A stretch of DNA of 64,000 bases from contig JADLAX010000061.1 in the NCBI GenBank assembly GCA_020848035.1, forward strand, positions 61,677-125,676, in the 5' to 3' direction. How positions within the stretch are numbered: the first letter of the stretch is position 1; each line of letters starts with the position of its first letter. The stretch is from Anaerolineae bacterium (lineage in GTDB: Bacteria; Chloroflexota; Anaerolineae; Promineifilales; Promineifilaceae). The position numbers and the translations under genes are program-made. Below, piece after piece: positions 50,504 to 60,472 of the stretch. Below the pieces are notes generated by a model. It was not told the DNA's origin and ran no database searches. It saw nothing but the letters and a program-made list of their open reading frames with translations.

Positions 50504-50732
50504 GTGCTTCGCCCACCACCCCGACAGTACCTTAGGCCTAGTTGGTCCATTCTATAGCGCCGTGTAACAGTTTTCGTAAGGCAGGTTGATTAAGTTAACG
50601 CTACAAGGCATAGATGTATTGATCCCAATCATCTTAGCTTGGGGTAAACCGCACCAAACAGACTTTTTGCCAAAGCTTTGGGCGATTTACAAGAAATCGG
50701 GGAAGTAGCCAAAACAATTTAGGAGAGCCACC

Positions 50733-53700
50733 ATGAACCGGGGAGCCATTCGATCCAATCGTACCCGTTTCGCTTTCATCATCATCTTCATGCTGCTTAC
50801 AGCATTCACCGTTGCCAATCATGGCGGAACGGCCGTTGCCGAGACCAGCATATCTGAAATGGCTCAGCACAAGCTGGATTCAGCTTTGCAAACGATGATC
50901 GCGGAACAACCTGACCAAGCCATACCTGTTATCGTTCAAAAAGAGGGCGATACCAACGAGGCTGAACAGCTTCTCGCCACGCTGGGGGGCAGCATCAGCC
51001 AGGAACTGGCCATCGTCAACGCCTTTGCCACCGAACTGAGCGGCGAGGCTATTTTGCGTTTGGCCAGTTCGCCTGCCGTTGCCTACGTTAGCCTGGATGC
51101 CCAGGTAGAAACCAGCAACACAACCAGCGCCCTGAATCAACTGGAGAACCCCGGATTTGAATCTGGGCTTGCCGGTTGGAACATCACGGATGAATCCATC
51201 ATCTCCGGCGACGCCTACAGCGGCTCCAACGCCCTGGAGATCAAAGGCGAGGTCTACCAACACGTCAACGTCACCCCTGGGGATACCGTGCTCTTTTCCG
51301 CATGGGCCAGAAAAGCGGCAAATCCAGGCGGCAATAAGATGACTTTGGAGTTTTATAATGCCCACGGTTATCTGCTGGCCACTAGCCGCGTAGATATCGA
51401 GAGCCAGACCTACACGCAGTACAACATCGAATACCTGGTGCCAAGCCAGGCCTACTACGCCATCGCCCGCGTGAGCACAAACCGGAACAATGGTGCCGTG
51501 CTGCTTGATGATGCGTCATTTGTGATCACCATCCAGGCGGCGGTGGCCAGTGATACCAGCTTGCTGAAAAATGGTGGCTTTGAAAGCGGTACCCGCTACT
51601 GGAACATCAGCGGCGTTACGCGCTATACAACCTACAGCAAATATATTCACACGGGCAGCCGGGCCATTGAGCTTGGCTGGGGCAACACCGGCATCGACCA
51701 GTGGACCACAATCCAGCCTGGTCAATCCTACACCCTGACGGGTTGGTACAAGATGACCGGTTCTCCTCTGTCTTACTACTGGGGCTCCGTCTGGCTGGGC
51801 TTTTACGACGCCAACTGGAACTATTTAACGGCCGTTGGCACCAACCTGTCATACAGCACGGAATACGCGCCGCTGGAGTTGAGCGGTGTCGCCCCGGCGC
51901 AAACGAAGTACCTCACCGTCTGGATGGGCAAAGATGGCCTCGTCAAGATGTATGCCGACGATTTGTACCTGAACGTAGAAACGGCCGCTTCCACCACCGC
52001 CAACATGCTAGACAACGGCAGCTTCAATAACAACAAAGCCAACTGGGGCACCTGGGGCACCAGCAGTGCCGCCACCATCGTCGCCGATTCACCGGTCGAC
52101 AACACCAGCCTGAAAATTGACAGCACCTGGGATGGCAACGGCGTCTGGCAGCAAATTATGGCCAGCCCAGAGCAGGCGTATACCTATTCCGGCTGGCTCA
52201 AATTAGACAGAGCCAGCGGCCCCATCAGCAACGCCTGGGTCGCCGTGTCACTCGATTACATGGACGCCAATGACAACTATCTGTCCACGGTTTCCCACGA
52301 AATTTATGTGAGTAATTCCTGGGTACCTTTCCAAATCTCCAGCATCGCCCCCACAGATACGGCCTATGTCAATGCCATTGCCTGGGTTTCTGACTGCTCC
52401 AGCTGTAGCCTGTACGTGGACAATCTTTCGCTGACCGCCTCGACAAACGATGCCCAGCTCAACGATTACCTCCAGGTTACCGGAGTCGATCAGCTGCACC
52501 AGATGGGCATCGACGGGTCAGGCGTCACGGTGGCTGTGCTGGACTCTGGCGTCAATGCTTATGCCCTGCGCAAGTTCGTCCAGGAAGCACTGGGTTTGAA
52601 CCTGAACCTGAATCTGTTGAATGGCGACAGCAACGGTCACGGCACCTTTATGGCCGGTCTGATCGGTGGGGGTGCCACCGACACATTAGACCATCCCCTC
52701 TCCGTTGCACCTGGGGCTAACCTGGTCAGCGTCCCCGTGCTGGATCAATCCGGCATGGGCACCACGTCCAGCGTCATCGCCGGGCTGGACTGGATTCTAA
52801 ACAACAAAGACACCTACAACATTCGTGTGGTGAACATGTCTTTGTCCGGCGCGGTGACCGATGCCTACTGGAACAACCCGATCAACCAGGCCGTTGAGCG
52901 GCTGTGGGCCGAAGGTGTTGTGGTAGTTGCCGCAGCGGGCAACAGCGGCCCGGATGCGGGCTCCGTCACCACACCGGGCAACGATCCGTTTGTTGTAACC
53001 GTCGGCGCTTTTACCGACAACTACTCGCCGCTGTACTTCAACGACGACTACGTGCCGCCGTTTAGCGCTTCCGGACCATCCGAAACGGGCTTCATCAAAC
53101 CGGACGTATTGGCCCCTGGGGCCCATCTGCTGATGTACGTCGGTGAAAACAGCACCTATGCCCAGACGTATCCACAGTTGGCGCGTGCTGGAGGCTGGTA
53201 TCTGGGTTCGGGCACATCAGCGGCAACGGCCGTTACCTCTGGCGTCGTGGCCCTGATGCTGCAACAAAACCCGAACCTCAGCCCCAACCAGGTGAAATAC
53301 CGGCTGATGATGAGCGCCCGCCCCTCCGTCAATTCCGACGGCACCCTGGCTGCCAGCATCTTCCAGCAAGGTGCCGGGCGCATTTGGGCACCCGACGCCG
53401 TCTTGGGCAGCTATACCGGCGAAGCCAACGCGGGCATGGTACCGGGCGAAGCGTATGTAGGCCCCGTGGTCTACGACGAAACACGCGGCGGCTACGCCCT
53501 GGTCGACGCCAACCGCAACCCCCTCCCCGAAGGACAAGATTTCTTCTGGGATGGCGGCAACTACTGGGCTGGTGGTAACTACTGGGCCGGTGGCAATTAC
53601 TGGGCCGGTGGTAACTACTGGGCCGGTGGTAACTACTGGGCTGGCGGTAACTACTGGGCCGGTGGCAACTACTGGGCTGGCAGCTACTTTGAAAATTCCG

Positions 53701-53786
53701 ACTATTACTGGAACACGGCCCAGTATGGCGAAGATAACCAGACGGCGAGCGATTACCAGATTGGCTTCCTGGCACAGCAGCCGTAA
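50733..53786 (+). CDS. Secreted subtilase (S8) with inserted beta-sandwich modules and GGNYWA tail
   Basis: A 1017-residue protein with AGGAGAG before the ATG. Order: signal peptide (about 1-34), I9-like prodomain (about 40-120: AIPVIVQKEGDTNEAEQLLA), three consecutive CBM-like beta-sandwich modules (about 125-570; NPGFESGLAGWNI, NGGFESGTRYWNISG, NGSFNNNKANWGTWG), then the S8 domain. The triad is D in VAVLDSGVN (about 603), H in NGHGTFMAGL (about 635) and S in GSGTSAATAVTSGVV (about 828). The C-terminus has seven tandem GGNYWA units (about 940-982). Modules between prodomain and catalytic domain are unusual. It is probably surface-linked and binds glycans. Confidence 0.94.
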   Translation: MNRGAIRSNRTRFAFIIIFMLLTAFTVANHGGTAVAETSISEMAQHKLDSALQTMIAEQPDQAIPVIVQKEGDTNEAEQLLATLGGSISQELAIVNAFATELSGEAILRLASSPAVAYVSLDAQVETSNTTSALNQLENPGFESGLAGWNITDESIISGDAYSGSNALEIKGEVYQHVNVTPGDTVLFSAWARKAANPGGNKMTLEFYNAHGYLLATSRVDIESQTYTQYNIEYLVPSQAYYAIARVSTNRNNGAVLLDDASFVITIQAAVASDTSLLKNGGFESGTRYWNISGVTRYTTYSKYIHTGSRAIELGWGNTGIDQWTTIQPGQSYTLTGWYKMTGSPLSYYWGSVWLGFYDANWNYLTAVGTNLSYSTEYAPLELSGVAPAQTKYLTVWMGKDGLVKMYADDLYLNVETAASTTANMLDNGSFNNNKANWGTWGTSSAATIVADSPVDNTSLKIDSTWDGNGVWQQIMASPEQAYTYSGWLKLDRASGPISNAWVAVSLDYMDANDNYLSTVSHEIYVSNSWVPFQISSIAPTDTAYVNAIAWVSDCSSCSLYVDNLSLTASTNDAQLNDYLQVTGVDQLHQMGIDGSGVTVAVLDSGVNAYALRKFVQEALGLNLNLNLLNGDSNGHGTFMAGLIGGGATDTLDHPLSVAPGANLVSVPVLDQSGMGTTSSVIAGLDWILNNKDTYNIRVVNMSLSGAVTDAYWNNPINQAVERLWAEGVVVVAAAGNSGPDAGSVTTPGNDPFVVTVGAFTDNYSPLYFNDDYVPPFSASGPSETGFIKPDVLAPGAHLLMYVGENSTYAQTYPQLARAGGWYLGSGTSAATAVTSGVVALMLQQNPNLSPNQVKYRLMMSARPSVNSDGTLAASIFQQGAGRIWAPDAVLGSYTGEANAGMVPGEAYVGPVVYDETRGGYALVDANRNPLPEGQDFFWDGGNYWAGGNYWAGGNYWAGGNYWAGGNYWAGGNYWAGGNYWAGSYFENSDYYWNTAQYGEDNQTASDYQIGFLAQQP
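53553..53678 (+). repeat. Seven 18-bp tandem repeats encoding GGNYWA
   Basis: Units of GGTGGTAACTACTGGGCC with silent changes (GGC/GGT, AAC/AAT, GCT/GCC), all in frame. The silent differences show that the hexapeptide is under selection and the array is not a fresh duplication only. Confidence 0.95.
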
Positions 53787-53807
53787 GTGAGTGCACCTCC
53801 CCCAATG

Positions 53808-53845
53808 AAAAAAGCCCCGACTTCAGCAGAAGTCGGGGCTTTTTT
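53808..53845. terminator. Bidirectional intrinsic terminator
   Basis: AAAAAA-GCCCCGACTTC-agca-GAAGTCGGGGC-TTTTTT: an 11-bp perfect stem flanked by A and T runs between the convergent subtilase and kinase genes. Confidence 0.95.
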
Positions 53846-53907
53846 CGTGTCTAAACAGATTTTTGCGGGATGGTTGGCCCGGAATCTAACGGTCAGCGGC
53901 GCGACGA

Positions 53908-56900
53908 TTAGCGCGGCGACTCAAATAGGGCGGCAATTTCCTGGTTCACAGCCACGCTGTCCAAAAAGGAGTCACGCCGCCTGTCATCGGTGATTTGATT
54001 GGCCCAGGAAGCCAGACGGCCGTAGGCCATGGCCAGCACCGTCTCGGCATACGCATCACCCAACCAGGAGAGCACCTTGTACGTGAGCAGGAAGATGTAA
54101 AACGGCCGTGACGTACCGTCCAGCGTCTGACCATCCTGCAAATGGGTCACAATGGGGGTGATGTGGGTGTGAACGGCCGTTTTATCTCCCCGGTTCAGCG
54201 CCAGCCAGGCCAGCGCCGCCCGCGACTCCAGCACCTGCTCAGCATGACCCAGGCACTCCAGCGACGCCTCGTAGGCAGCTTCAGCCTCGGCCAGCTTCTG
54301 CTGGTTCACCAACACAAACCCCCGGTCCTTCAAAACCAGACCGCGCAAAAACAGGCTGCCAATCTTGTCGGCCAGCACCAATGCTTCCTGGCTGGCCAGT
54401 TCGGCCTGTTCATCATCACCCAGAAAATGAGCGGTTTGGCTGAGGTTGCTCAGGTTAAAGCACTCGCCAAAAGGCACGTCAATTTCCCGGCACAGCTCTA
54501 ACCCCTGACGAGCATACGTCTGGGCAATGTCAAAGGCCCCCAGGTCCATATACATCGAGCTCAGGTTAGTCAAAATACGGGCCAAGCCCTCCCGATCACC
54601 TACCGCCTCGTCAATTTGCTGTGCCTTTTCTAGCGAGGTCAGCGCCTGTTCGATATTGCCCTGCGAGATTGCCACCACGCTCAAATTGTTGTAGACAGCA
54701 CTTTCGCCTTGTTTATCCTTCAGCTTTTCGTACAGAGGCAGCGATTGGGCATAATATTGGTTCGCCATCTCAAGCTGGCCTGTGTCATAAGCGGTGACAC
54801 CCAACAGCCGCAAACTGTCGGCTTCCAGATGAGCAAAATCGTGCTCGCGTGCGGCGTGCAAACTTTTCTGTAGGTTAACCTGGGCTTCTTCGTAATTGCC
54901 CTGCCGCAGTAACGCCCGCCCGGCTACCAGGTAACTGGCCGTTTCATTTTGCCGGTCACCATTCTCTTGCGCAACGCGGCGCGCCTCGTTGGTCGCGGCC
55001 AGCGAAGCCGGATAATCGCCCGTGGCCTCGGCATAATTGGCCAACCGCAGCGCCACATCCATCCGCTTGTCCAACTGATGCTGGGTCAGCAGTTCCTGGG
55101 CAATCTGCCCCAGGGTCGCCAGCGCCACCTGCTGCTCCTCGCGCCGACCGAGCAGGTGGAAAATTTGCTCACGGGCCAGGTGCAGCTCAAACTGGGCCTG
55201 TAAGTCGTTGGCCGGGGTCAGGGCCAGAGCGCGGTTGAAATATTCCAGCGCCGCGTCGTTGAGGAACTGCTGCCGGGCATATTCGCCAGCGATGCGAGCA
55301 AAATAACGTTCCTGCGCCTCATCGCCCGCTTCGCGCCAGTGGTATACCAGGGCGGCGGCCTGCTCCGGGTTATCCGGGTAAACCTGCATGATAAACTGCG
55401 CCACGTTGCGATGCCACACCACCTGTTCGCTGGTCGAAATCGATTCCAGAACACCCGCTCGCAGCTTGTCGTGGGCAAAGCGCCAGTTGCCGCCAAACAG
55501 TTCCAAAACGGCCGCATCCGCACAAGCCGCCAGCCACGTTTCCACCGGCATGCGGGTTTGGGTGCTCTGGGCCAACAGGGGTAGTAAATTTAGGTCCACC
55601 TGCCGCCCAACCACGGCCGTACCCACCAACAGGGGAACGGCCGTCTCCGGCACCCGCGCCAGACGGCGCTGCACAATCGTTTGAATGCCCTGGGGAAACA
55701 GCTGCTGCGGCAGCCGCATCTGCCCAATGGCGCTTAGCCGACCGGCCTCTTCCGCCAGCGCCCGCACCACTTCCACCAGGAAAAAGGCGTTGCCTTCGGT
55801 CTCGCGCTGGAGCAGCGCCAATACCCCAGGATTTTCACCCACCTCGCCCAGCATGCTGGTGCTTAACTCGGCAATTTCATTGGGCAAGAGGCGCTCCAGC
55901 GGCAGCTCCTGCATCAGCGGCAGCTGCTCTGCCAGTGCGGATTGCTCATCATTGCGGTAGCTGCCAATGATCAGCAGCGGCAGCCGAGGGGTAAGACGGG
56001 TAAGCTGCTGCAAAATTTCCAAACCGGGTTCAGCCCACTGCAAATCTTCCAGGATGAGCAAAATACATTGCGACTGGCTGCTAAACAGACCGGTAATCGT
56101 ACTGATCAAACGCTGCCGAGCGGCGGCGCTGTCCAATTCTGGCGCGGGCGGTACGGTGCGTCCCAGCAAACGTTCAATGTCGGGGATGAGCGCCTGCAAT
56201 ACACCCACCGCCAGGTCATCCAGCGGCACGGTTAGCACCAACCGGCGCAGCACATCACGCCACAGCTGCAAAGGCGAGCCACCCACATCTTCCACCCCCT
56301 GACCGCGCAGAACCAACGCGCCCTGCACCAGCGCCTGGGTAGCAATCTCATCCAGCAGGCGAGACTTGCCCACGCCGCTCTCGCCGCTCACCAGCCAGGC
56401 GGAGCCGCGCCGCTGTTTGGCTTCTTCGAGGGCGTTGAGCAGCTGCTCTTTTTCCGCCTGGCGGCCAACAAATGTGGCCGCTTGCAGGTAACTTTCGCGA
56501 ATGGCGATGCTTTCGGCAGGGATGGGCTGGCCGATGGCCTGACTAAAGGCGGCAATACACGCCTCAGCCGACGGGTAACGCCTCTCCTGCGTTTTTTCGA
56601 TGAGGTGGCCGATAACGGCCGTTACCCCCGGTGACGCCTTCAACATCGTCAGATCGGGCACCTCGTCCAGCACCTGGTCAATAAACCGGTGGCTGTTCAC
56701 GTCAAACGGGTGCCGCCCGGCAAACAGCTCAAAGGCAATCACGCCCACGGCGTAGAGGTCAGCGGCTTCGGTATGCGGCTGGTCTTCCCACACTTCCGGG
56801 GCAATGTAGGGGATGCTGCCGGCGGCCTGCATGGTGCTCTTTTGGGTGGTGGCCAGACCAAAATCCAGAATGCGCACGGTGCGGTAGGTCACCAGCACGT

Positions 56901-57384
56901 TGGCCGGTTTGAGGTCGCGGTGCAAGATGCCGCGCCGGTGCAGGTAGGCCAGCGCCTGGAGCATCTGCTGGATCAGCTGGACTTTGCCCACCTCATCCAT
57001 CCCGGCACCGGCTTCCAGAATGGTTTTGGCCCCGAGCATATAATCCATGGTGAAAAACGGCCGTCGCTCTTCATCAAAGCCGTAGTCCAGCACAGAAATA
57101 ATGTTGGGATGGCGCAGCGAGGCCAGGGTCTCAAACTCATGGGCCAGGGCCAGGCGCAGCGTTTCGGCAATCTCGCCTTCGGTCTCGTTATCCACCTGGT
57201 AATGCCAGGTGGGCACAATCACCTGCTTGAAGGCCAAAATATGCTCAGCCAGGCGGTCGGTGGCGCGGTAAACCACCCCCATACCACCTTCACCAATCTT
57301 TTCATGGATCAGGTAACGGCCGTTTACCGTCAGGGGTACTGCGTCTGAAGTTGGGTGAGAAGAGACAAACGAACCAATAGTCAT
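53908..57384 (-). CDS. Ser/Thr protein kinase - AAA ATPase - TPR protein
   Basis: An 1158-residue signalling protein. Residues about 22-285 are a Hanks-type kinase: glycine loop KIGEGGMGVVYRATDR, HRRGILHRDLKPANVLV, RILDFGLATT. Residues about 305-620 are an ORC/STAND-like ATPase beginning FVGRQAEKEQLLNALEEA with Walker A VSGESGVGKSRLLDEI and a Walker B-like CILLILEDLQWAEP. The rest (about 700-1120) is TPR, e.g. YYAQSLPLYEKLKDKQGESA. No DNA-binding or receptor domain is at the C-terminus. This plan is used by large bacterial signalling kinases; the partner and substrate are unknown. Confidence 0.95.
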   Translation of the reverse strand: MTIGSFVSSHPTSDAVPLTVNGRYLIHEKIGEGGMGVVYRATDRLAEHILAFKQVIVPTWHYQVDNETEGEIAETLRLALAHEFETLASLRHPNIISVLDYGFDEERRPFFTMDYMLGAKTILEAGAGMDEVGKVQLIQQMLQALAYLHRRGILHRDLKPANVLVTYRTVRILDFGLATTQKSTMQAAGSIPYIAPEVWEDQPHTEAADLYAVGVIAFELFAGRHPFDVNSHRFIDQVLDEVPDLTMLKASPGVTAVIGHLIEKTQERRYPSAEACIAAFSQAIGQPIPAESIAIRESYLQAATFVGRQAEKEQLLNALEEAKQRRGSAWLVSGESGVGKSRLLDEIATQALVQGALVLRGQGVEDVGGSPLQLWRDVLRRLVLTVPLDDLAVGVLQALIPDIERLLGRTVPPAPELDSAAARQRLISTITGLFSSQSQCILLILEDLQWAEPGLEILQQLTRLTPRLPLLIIGSYRNDEQSALAEQLPLMQELPLERLLPNEIAELSTSMLGEVGENPGVLALLQRETEGNAFFLVEVVRALAEEAGRLSAIGQMRLPQQLFPQGIQTIVQRRLARVPETAVPLLVGTAVVGRQVDLNLLPLLAQSTQTRMPVETWLAACADAAVLELFGGNWRFAHDKLRAGVLESISTSEQVVWHRNVAQFIMQVYPDNPEQAAALVYHWREAGDEAQERYFARIAGEYARQQFLNDAALEYFNRALALTPANDLQAQFELHLAREQIFHLLGRREEQQVALATLGQIAQELLTQHQLDKRMDVALRLANYAEATGDYPASLAATNEARRVAQENGDRQNETASYLVAGRALLRQGNYEEAQVNLQKSLHAAREHDFAHLEADSLRLLGVTAYDTGQLEMANQYYAQSLPLYEKLKDKQGESAVYNNLSVVAISQGNIEQALTSLEKAQQIDEAVGDREGLARILTNLSSMYMDLGAFDIAQTYARQGLELCREIDVPFGECFNLSNLSQTAHFLGDDEQAELASQEALVLADKIGSLFLRGLVLKDRGFVLVNQQKLAEAEAAYEASLECLGHAEQVLESRAALAWLALNRGDKTAVHTHITPIVTHLQDGQTLDGTSRPFYIFLLTYKVLSWLGDAYAETVLAMAYGRLASWANQITDDRRRDSFLDSVAVNQEIAALFESPR

Positions 57385-57727
57385 GCAGTCAAGGTTAATA
57401 CGGGATGTTATCGAGAAAACTACCGAAGGTTTTGTGGAAAACCAGAGCCATATCTCTGTCGTTCCATTGCATTACTGGCAGACTGAGTGCAACCCCTTCG
57501 CCAGTTTCTTGCATCCACCACATCATGTACCAGATGCAGTTTACAGAACAGGAAAAGCGGTTGAAGTATAACATAAACAGCAAAGCGATTATACCCAAGA
57601 CGGTTAACATAGGTACTATTACAGATTAGCCGCAGCAAATCGCCAGTTGATTTCATCATACTGACCGTTTGCTGATAGCTGTTCCGGTGCGCTTGTCAGG
57701 GGGTAGGGCGGGTGTTAAACTAGCACC
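57385..57727. other. Divergent promoter region of the kinase and dnaX genes
   Basis: A 343-bp AT-richer gap without palindromic elements or a clear small gene. For dnaX, TTGTCA (57693-57698) and TTAAAC (57715-57720) with a 16-nt spacer lie so close to ATG 57728 that the transcript could be nearly leaderless; this is a weak inference. Confidence 0.4.
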
Positions 57728-59341
57728 ATGTCCCAAGCCCTCTACCGCAAATGGCGGCCCGGCCGCTTTGATGATGTCATTGGTCAGGAGCACATCACCC
57801 GCACCCTGAAAAACAGCGTCGCGGCTGACCGGTTGGGCCATGCCTACCTGTTTTGCGGCCCACGCGGCACGGGCAAAACCACCAGCGCTCGCCTGCTGGC
57901 CAAAGCGGTGAACTGCCTGCATGAAGACCCGGCGGAACGGCCGTGTAATGAATGTGAAATGTGTGTTGCGGCAAATACTAAGGCAACCTTTGATGCGTTA
58001 ATTGAAATTGATGCCGCCTCTAATAATGGCGTGGATGATATTCGTGACTTGCGCACAAAGGCCTCAACTCACTCCAACGCTCGGTTCAAAGTGTACATCA
58101 TCGACGAAGTACACATGCTGTCCACCGCCGCTTTCAACGCCCTGCTTAAAACGCTGGAAGAGCCACCGCCGCACGTCAAATTTATTCTGGCCACCACCGA
58201 AGAACACAAAGTGCCGGTGACCATTAAATCCCGCTGCCAGCAGTTTAACTTTCGCCTGCTGAACCAGGAAGAAATCAGTCAGCGGCTCAACTGGCTGGCG
58301 GACAAAGAAGGCTTCACCATCGAGCCACAGGCGCTGCAAATGATTGCGCGCCAGGGCGCGGGCAGTCTGCGCGATGCCGAAAGCCTGCTCGACCAGCTGG
58401 TGGTGGCCAAAGATGATGTCATCACCGCCGAGCGCACCCAAATGGTGCTGGGCACTGCCTCCAACGAGGCCGTGACCCGCCTCACCGATGCCTGGCTCAA
58501 CCGCAACGGCGCGGGCGGCCTGGCCCTCATCCACGAGGCGCTGGCCTCTGGTACGGATGCCCGGCAGTTCTGCCGCCAGATGGTGGCCTATTTGCGTGAG
58601 CTGCTGCTGCTGCAAGCGGCGGGCGACACCATTCCCCTGGAAGCCACACCCGAGCAAAAGGCTGAGATGCTGGCCCAGGCGCAGCGCGCCCCCCGGCAGG
58701 GTCTCATCGACGCGATTAAGCGGTTTAACGAGGCGGCCCTGGTGGCGGCGGGCAGCTGGCAGCCGCAGCTGCCGCTGGAACTGGCCTTTGTGGAGCTGCT
58801 GCCAGACGCGCCCGTGCCGATGCGAACGGTGGTGGTAGAAACGGCCGTCACGCCCCCACCGCCACCAGTCAAAGCAAAGCCGGTTGAGGAAGTCGCAACG
58901 GCCGTTCCCACTGTAGAGAAAGTGGTGAAAACGGCCGTGGCCGAACCGGAACCACCCAAACCAGAAGCCAAACCAGCCAAAGCCCAGCCCAAGACCGAAC
59001 CAAAACCGCTCACCGTGCGCCAGGTGCAGGCGGTTTGGGCGCAGCTGGTCAGCCAGGCAGGCGAAAAAATCAAAAACCTGCCAGCTTTGCTCAATATGGG
59101 CAAACCGCTGGCCGCCGAAGGGCGCACCCTGGTCATCGGGTTCGATTACCCGCTGTTTAAGGATAAATTTGACAATCTAGCCGGAGCCAACAAATTGGTC
59201 GGTGACATTTTGAGCGAGCTGCTGGGGCAGAACACCACCACACGCGCCGTGGTAACCAGCGAATACACCGTGCCCGTGCAGCCCGACGATTTCCGTGCCC
59301 TGGCCGAAGAGCTGGGCGGTACTGTTTCTGAAGATTATTGA
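57728..59341 (+). CDS. dnaX: DNA polymerase III subunit gamma/tau
   Basis: A 537-residue clamp-loader ATPase: GPRGTGKTTSARLLAKAVNC (Walker A), a zinc-binding cluster with PCNECEMCVAAN, IDEVHMLSTAAFNALLK (Walker B), SRCQQFNFRLL (SRC motif), then domain III and a Pro/Ala/Lys-rich tau-like linker (about 365-420, with repeated TAV and PKPEAKPAKAQP segments) and a C-terminal domain. No clear slippery frameshift site was seen. It starts a replication/repair run, dnaX-ybaB-recR. Confidence 0.97.
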   Translation: MSQALYRKWRPGRFDDVIGQEHITRTLKNSVAADRLGHAYLFCGPRGTGKTTSARLLAKAVNCLHEDPAERPCNECEMCVAANTKATFDALIEIDAASNNGVDDIRDLRTKASTHSNARFKVYIIDEVHMLSTAAFNALLKTLEEPPPHVKFILATTEEHKVPVTIKSRCQQFNFRLLNQEEISQRLNWLADKEGFTIEPQALQMIARQGAGSLRDAESLLDQLVVAKDDVITAERTQMVLGTASNEAVTRLTDAWLNRNGAGGLALIHEALASGTDARQFCRQMVAYLRELLLLQAAGDTIPLEATPEQKAEMLAQAQRAPRQGLIDAIKRFNEAALVAAGSWQPQLPLELAFVELLPDAPVPMRTVVVETAVTPPPPPVKAKPVEEVATAVPTVEKVVKTAVAEPEPPKPEAKPAKAQPKTEPKPLTVRQVQAVWAQLVSQAGEKIKNLPALLNMGKPLAAEGRTLVIGFDYPLFKDKFDNLAGANKLVGDILSELLGQNTTTRAVVTSEYTVPVQPDDFRALAEELGGTVSEDY

Positions 59342-59346
59342 ATTCT

Positions 59347-59415
59347 AGTAAAAAGTAAAAAGTGATAAGTGAAAAGTATGAGCCTTACTTATTACTTTTC
59401 ACTGATCACTTTTCA
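59347..59415. repeat. AGTAAAAAGTAAAAAGTG palindrome
   Basis: AGTAAAAAGTAAAAAGTGATAAG faces ACTTTTCACTGATCACTTTTCACT. It stands between dnaX and ybaB without a T-run. Related strings occur at 4654-4687 and at the end of the esterase gene (28013-28036). Confidence 0.85.
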
Positions 59416-59436
59416 CTCAAAGAGAAGGAGCAAACC

Positions 59437-59820
59437 ATGTCTAAACGAGCTTTTCGCGGACGGCCGCAGCCGAAGAAAAACAAAATGCCCAGCGCCAGCG
59501 GCTTAATGTCCCAAATGCAGCAAATGCAGGAGCAGATGGCCACAACCCAGTCCGCGCTGGAAAATGAAATGATTACCGTTACGGCGGGCGGTGGGGCGAT
59601 CAGCATCGTCATCACCGGGCACCAGCGCGTTCAATCCATTACCGTGAATCCGGAACTGCTGACGCCTGACGATGCCGAGATGCTGCAAGACATGCTGGTG
59701 GCGGGTATCAACTCGGCCATCGAGCAGTCCCAGGCGCTGGCGGCGGAGCGGATGGAAGGCATCACCGGCGGTCTGGGCGGCGGCCTGAACGACCTGCTGG
59801 GCGGCCTGGGGTTAGGCTAA
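59437..59820 (+). CDS. ybaB: YbaB/EbfC-family nucleoid-associated protein
   Basis: GAGAAGGAG precedes ATG 59437. The 127-residue protein has the YbaB pattern: MSQMQQMQEQMATTQSALEN, then ITVTAGGGAISIVITGHQRV, INPE-like VNPELLTPDDAEMLQDMLV and a Gly/Leu-rich tail. An extra basic N-terminus (KRAFRGRPQPKKNKM) is notable. YbaB binds DNA as a dimer and its place between dnaX and recR is conserved in many bacteria. Confidence 0.95.
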   Translation: MSKRAFRGRPQPKKNKMPSASGLMSQMQQMQEQMATTQSALENEMITVTAGGGAISIVITGHQRVQSITVNPELLTPDDAEMLQDMLVAGINSAIEQSQALAAERMEGITGGLGGGLNDLLGGLGLG

Positions 59821-59823
59821 CCA

Positions 59824-60426
59824 ATGGCCTCGGCGTTGCCCCAGCCGGTGCAGCGGCTCATTAACGAATTTGCCCGCCTGCCGGGCATTGGCCCCAAGTC
59901 GGCGGCGCGGCTGACGTTTTATTTGCTGCGCATGGCGGACGAACAGGCGCTGGATTTGGCGGTGGCGCTGCAGGACATGAAGGAACGCACCATTTTCTGC
60001 AGCAACTGCTTCCACATCACGGAGGCTGATCCGTGCATTTTGTGCACCGATCCGGCGCGGGACGACCGGCTGCTGTGCGTGGTGGAGGAGCCGCTGGATG
60101 TGTTGGCCATTGAACGGTCGCAGGCGTATAACGGCCGTTACCACGTTCTCCACGGCGCTATCTCCCCGGTTGAAGGCATTGGCCCGGAAGATTTACGCAT
60201 CAACGAATTGGTCAGCCGCGTGCAGCACAGCAGCTTTCAGGAAATCATCCTGGCTACCAACCCCACGCTGGAAGGCGAATCGACGGCACTTTACATCCAG
60301 CGCCGCCTGGCCGATTCCGGCGTGCGCCTGACACGCCTGGCCCGCGGCCTGCCCGTCGGTGGCGACCTGGAATACACCGACGAAATTACGCTGGGGCGCG
60401 CCCTGGAAGGGCGGCAGGAGCTGTAG
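59824..60426 (+). CDS. recR: Recombination protein RecR
   Basis: A 200-residue RecR: helix-hairpin-helix LPGIGPKSAARLTFYLL, zinc finger CSNCFHITEADPCILC, TOPRIM domain (LLCVVEEPLDVLAIE; LHGAISPVEGIGPEDLRI; ATNPTLEGESTALYI) and Walker-like LARGLPVGGDLEYTDE. It acts with RecF/RecO in gap repair. It follows ybaB by 3 bp. Confidence 0.97.
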   Translation: MASALPQPVQRLINEFARLPGIGPKSAARLTFYLLRMADEQALDLAVALQDMKERTIFCSNCFHITEADPCILCTDPARDDRLLCVVEEPLDVLAIERSQAYNGRYHVLHGAISPVEGIGPEDLRINELVSRVQHSSFQEIILATNPTLEGESTALYIQRRLADSGVRLTRLARGLPVGGDLEYTDEITLGRALEGRQEL

Positions 60427-60472
60427 ATGTTGCTTGCCAGTGCCCTGCCAATGTGCTAACATTCGCCCGTCT

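Noticed and set aside
53553..53678. Tandem 18-bp units as a CRISPR-like array
   Set aside because: There are no spacers; units are contiguous and translated as GGNYWA.
58850..59070. Programmed frameshift site in dnaX
   Set aside because: No convincing A AAA AAG-type slippery sequence with a following stem was found.
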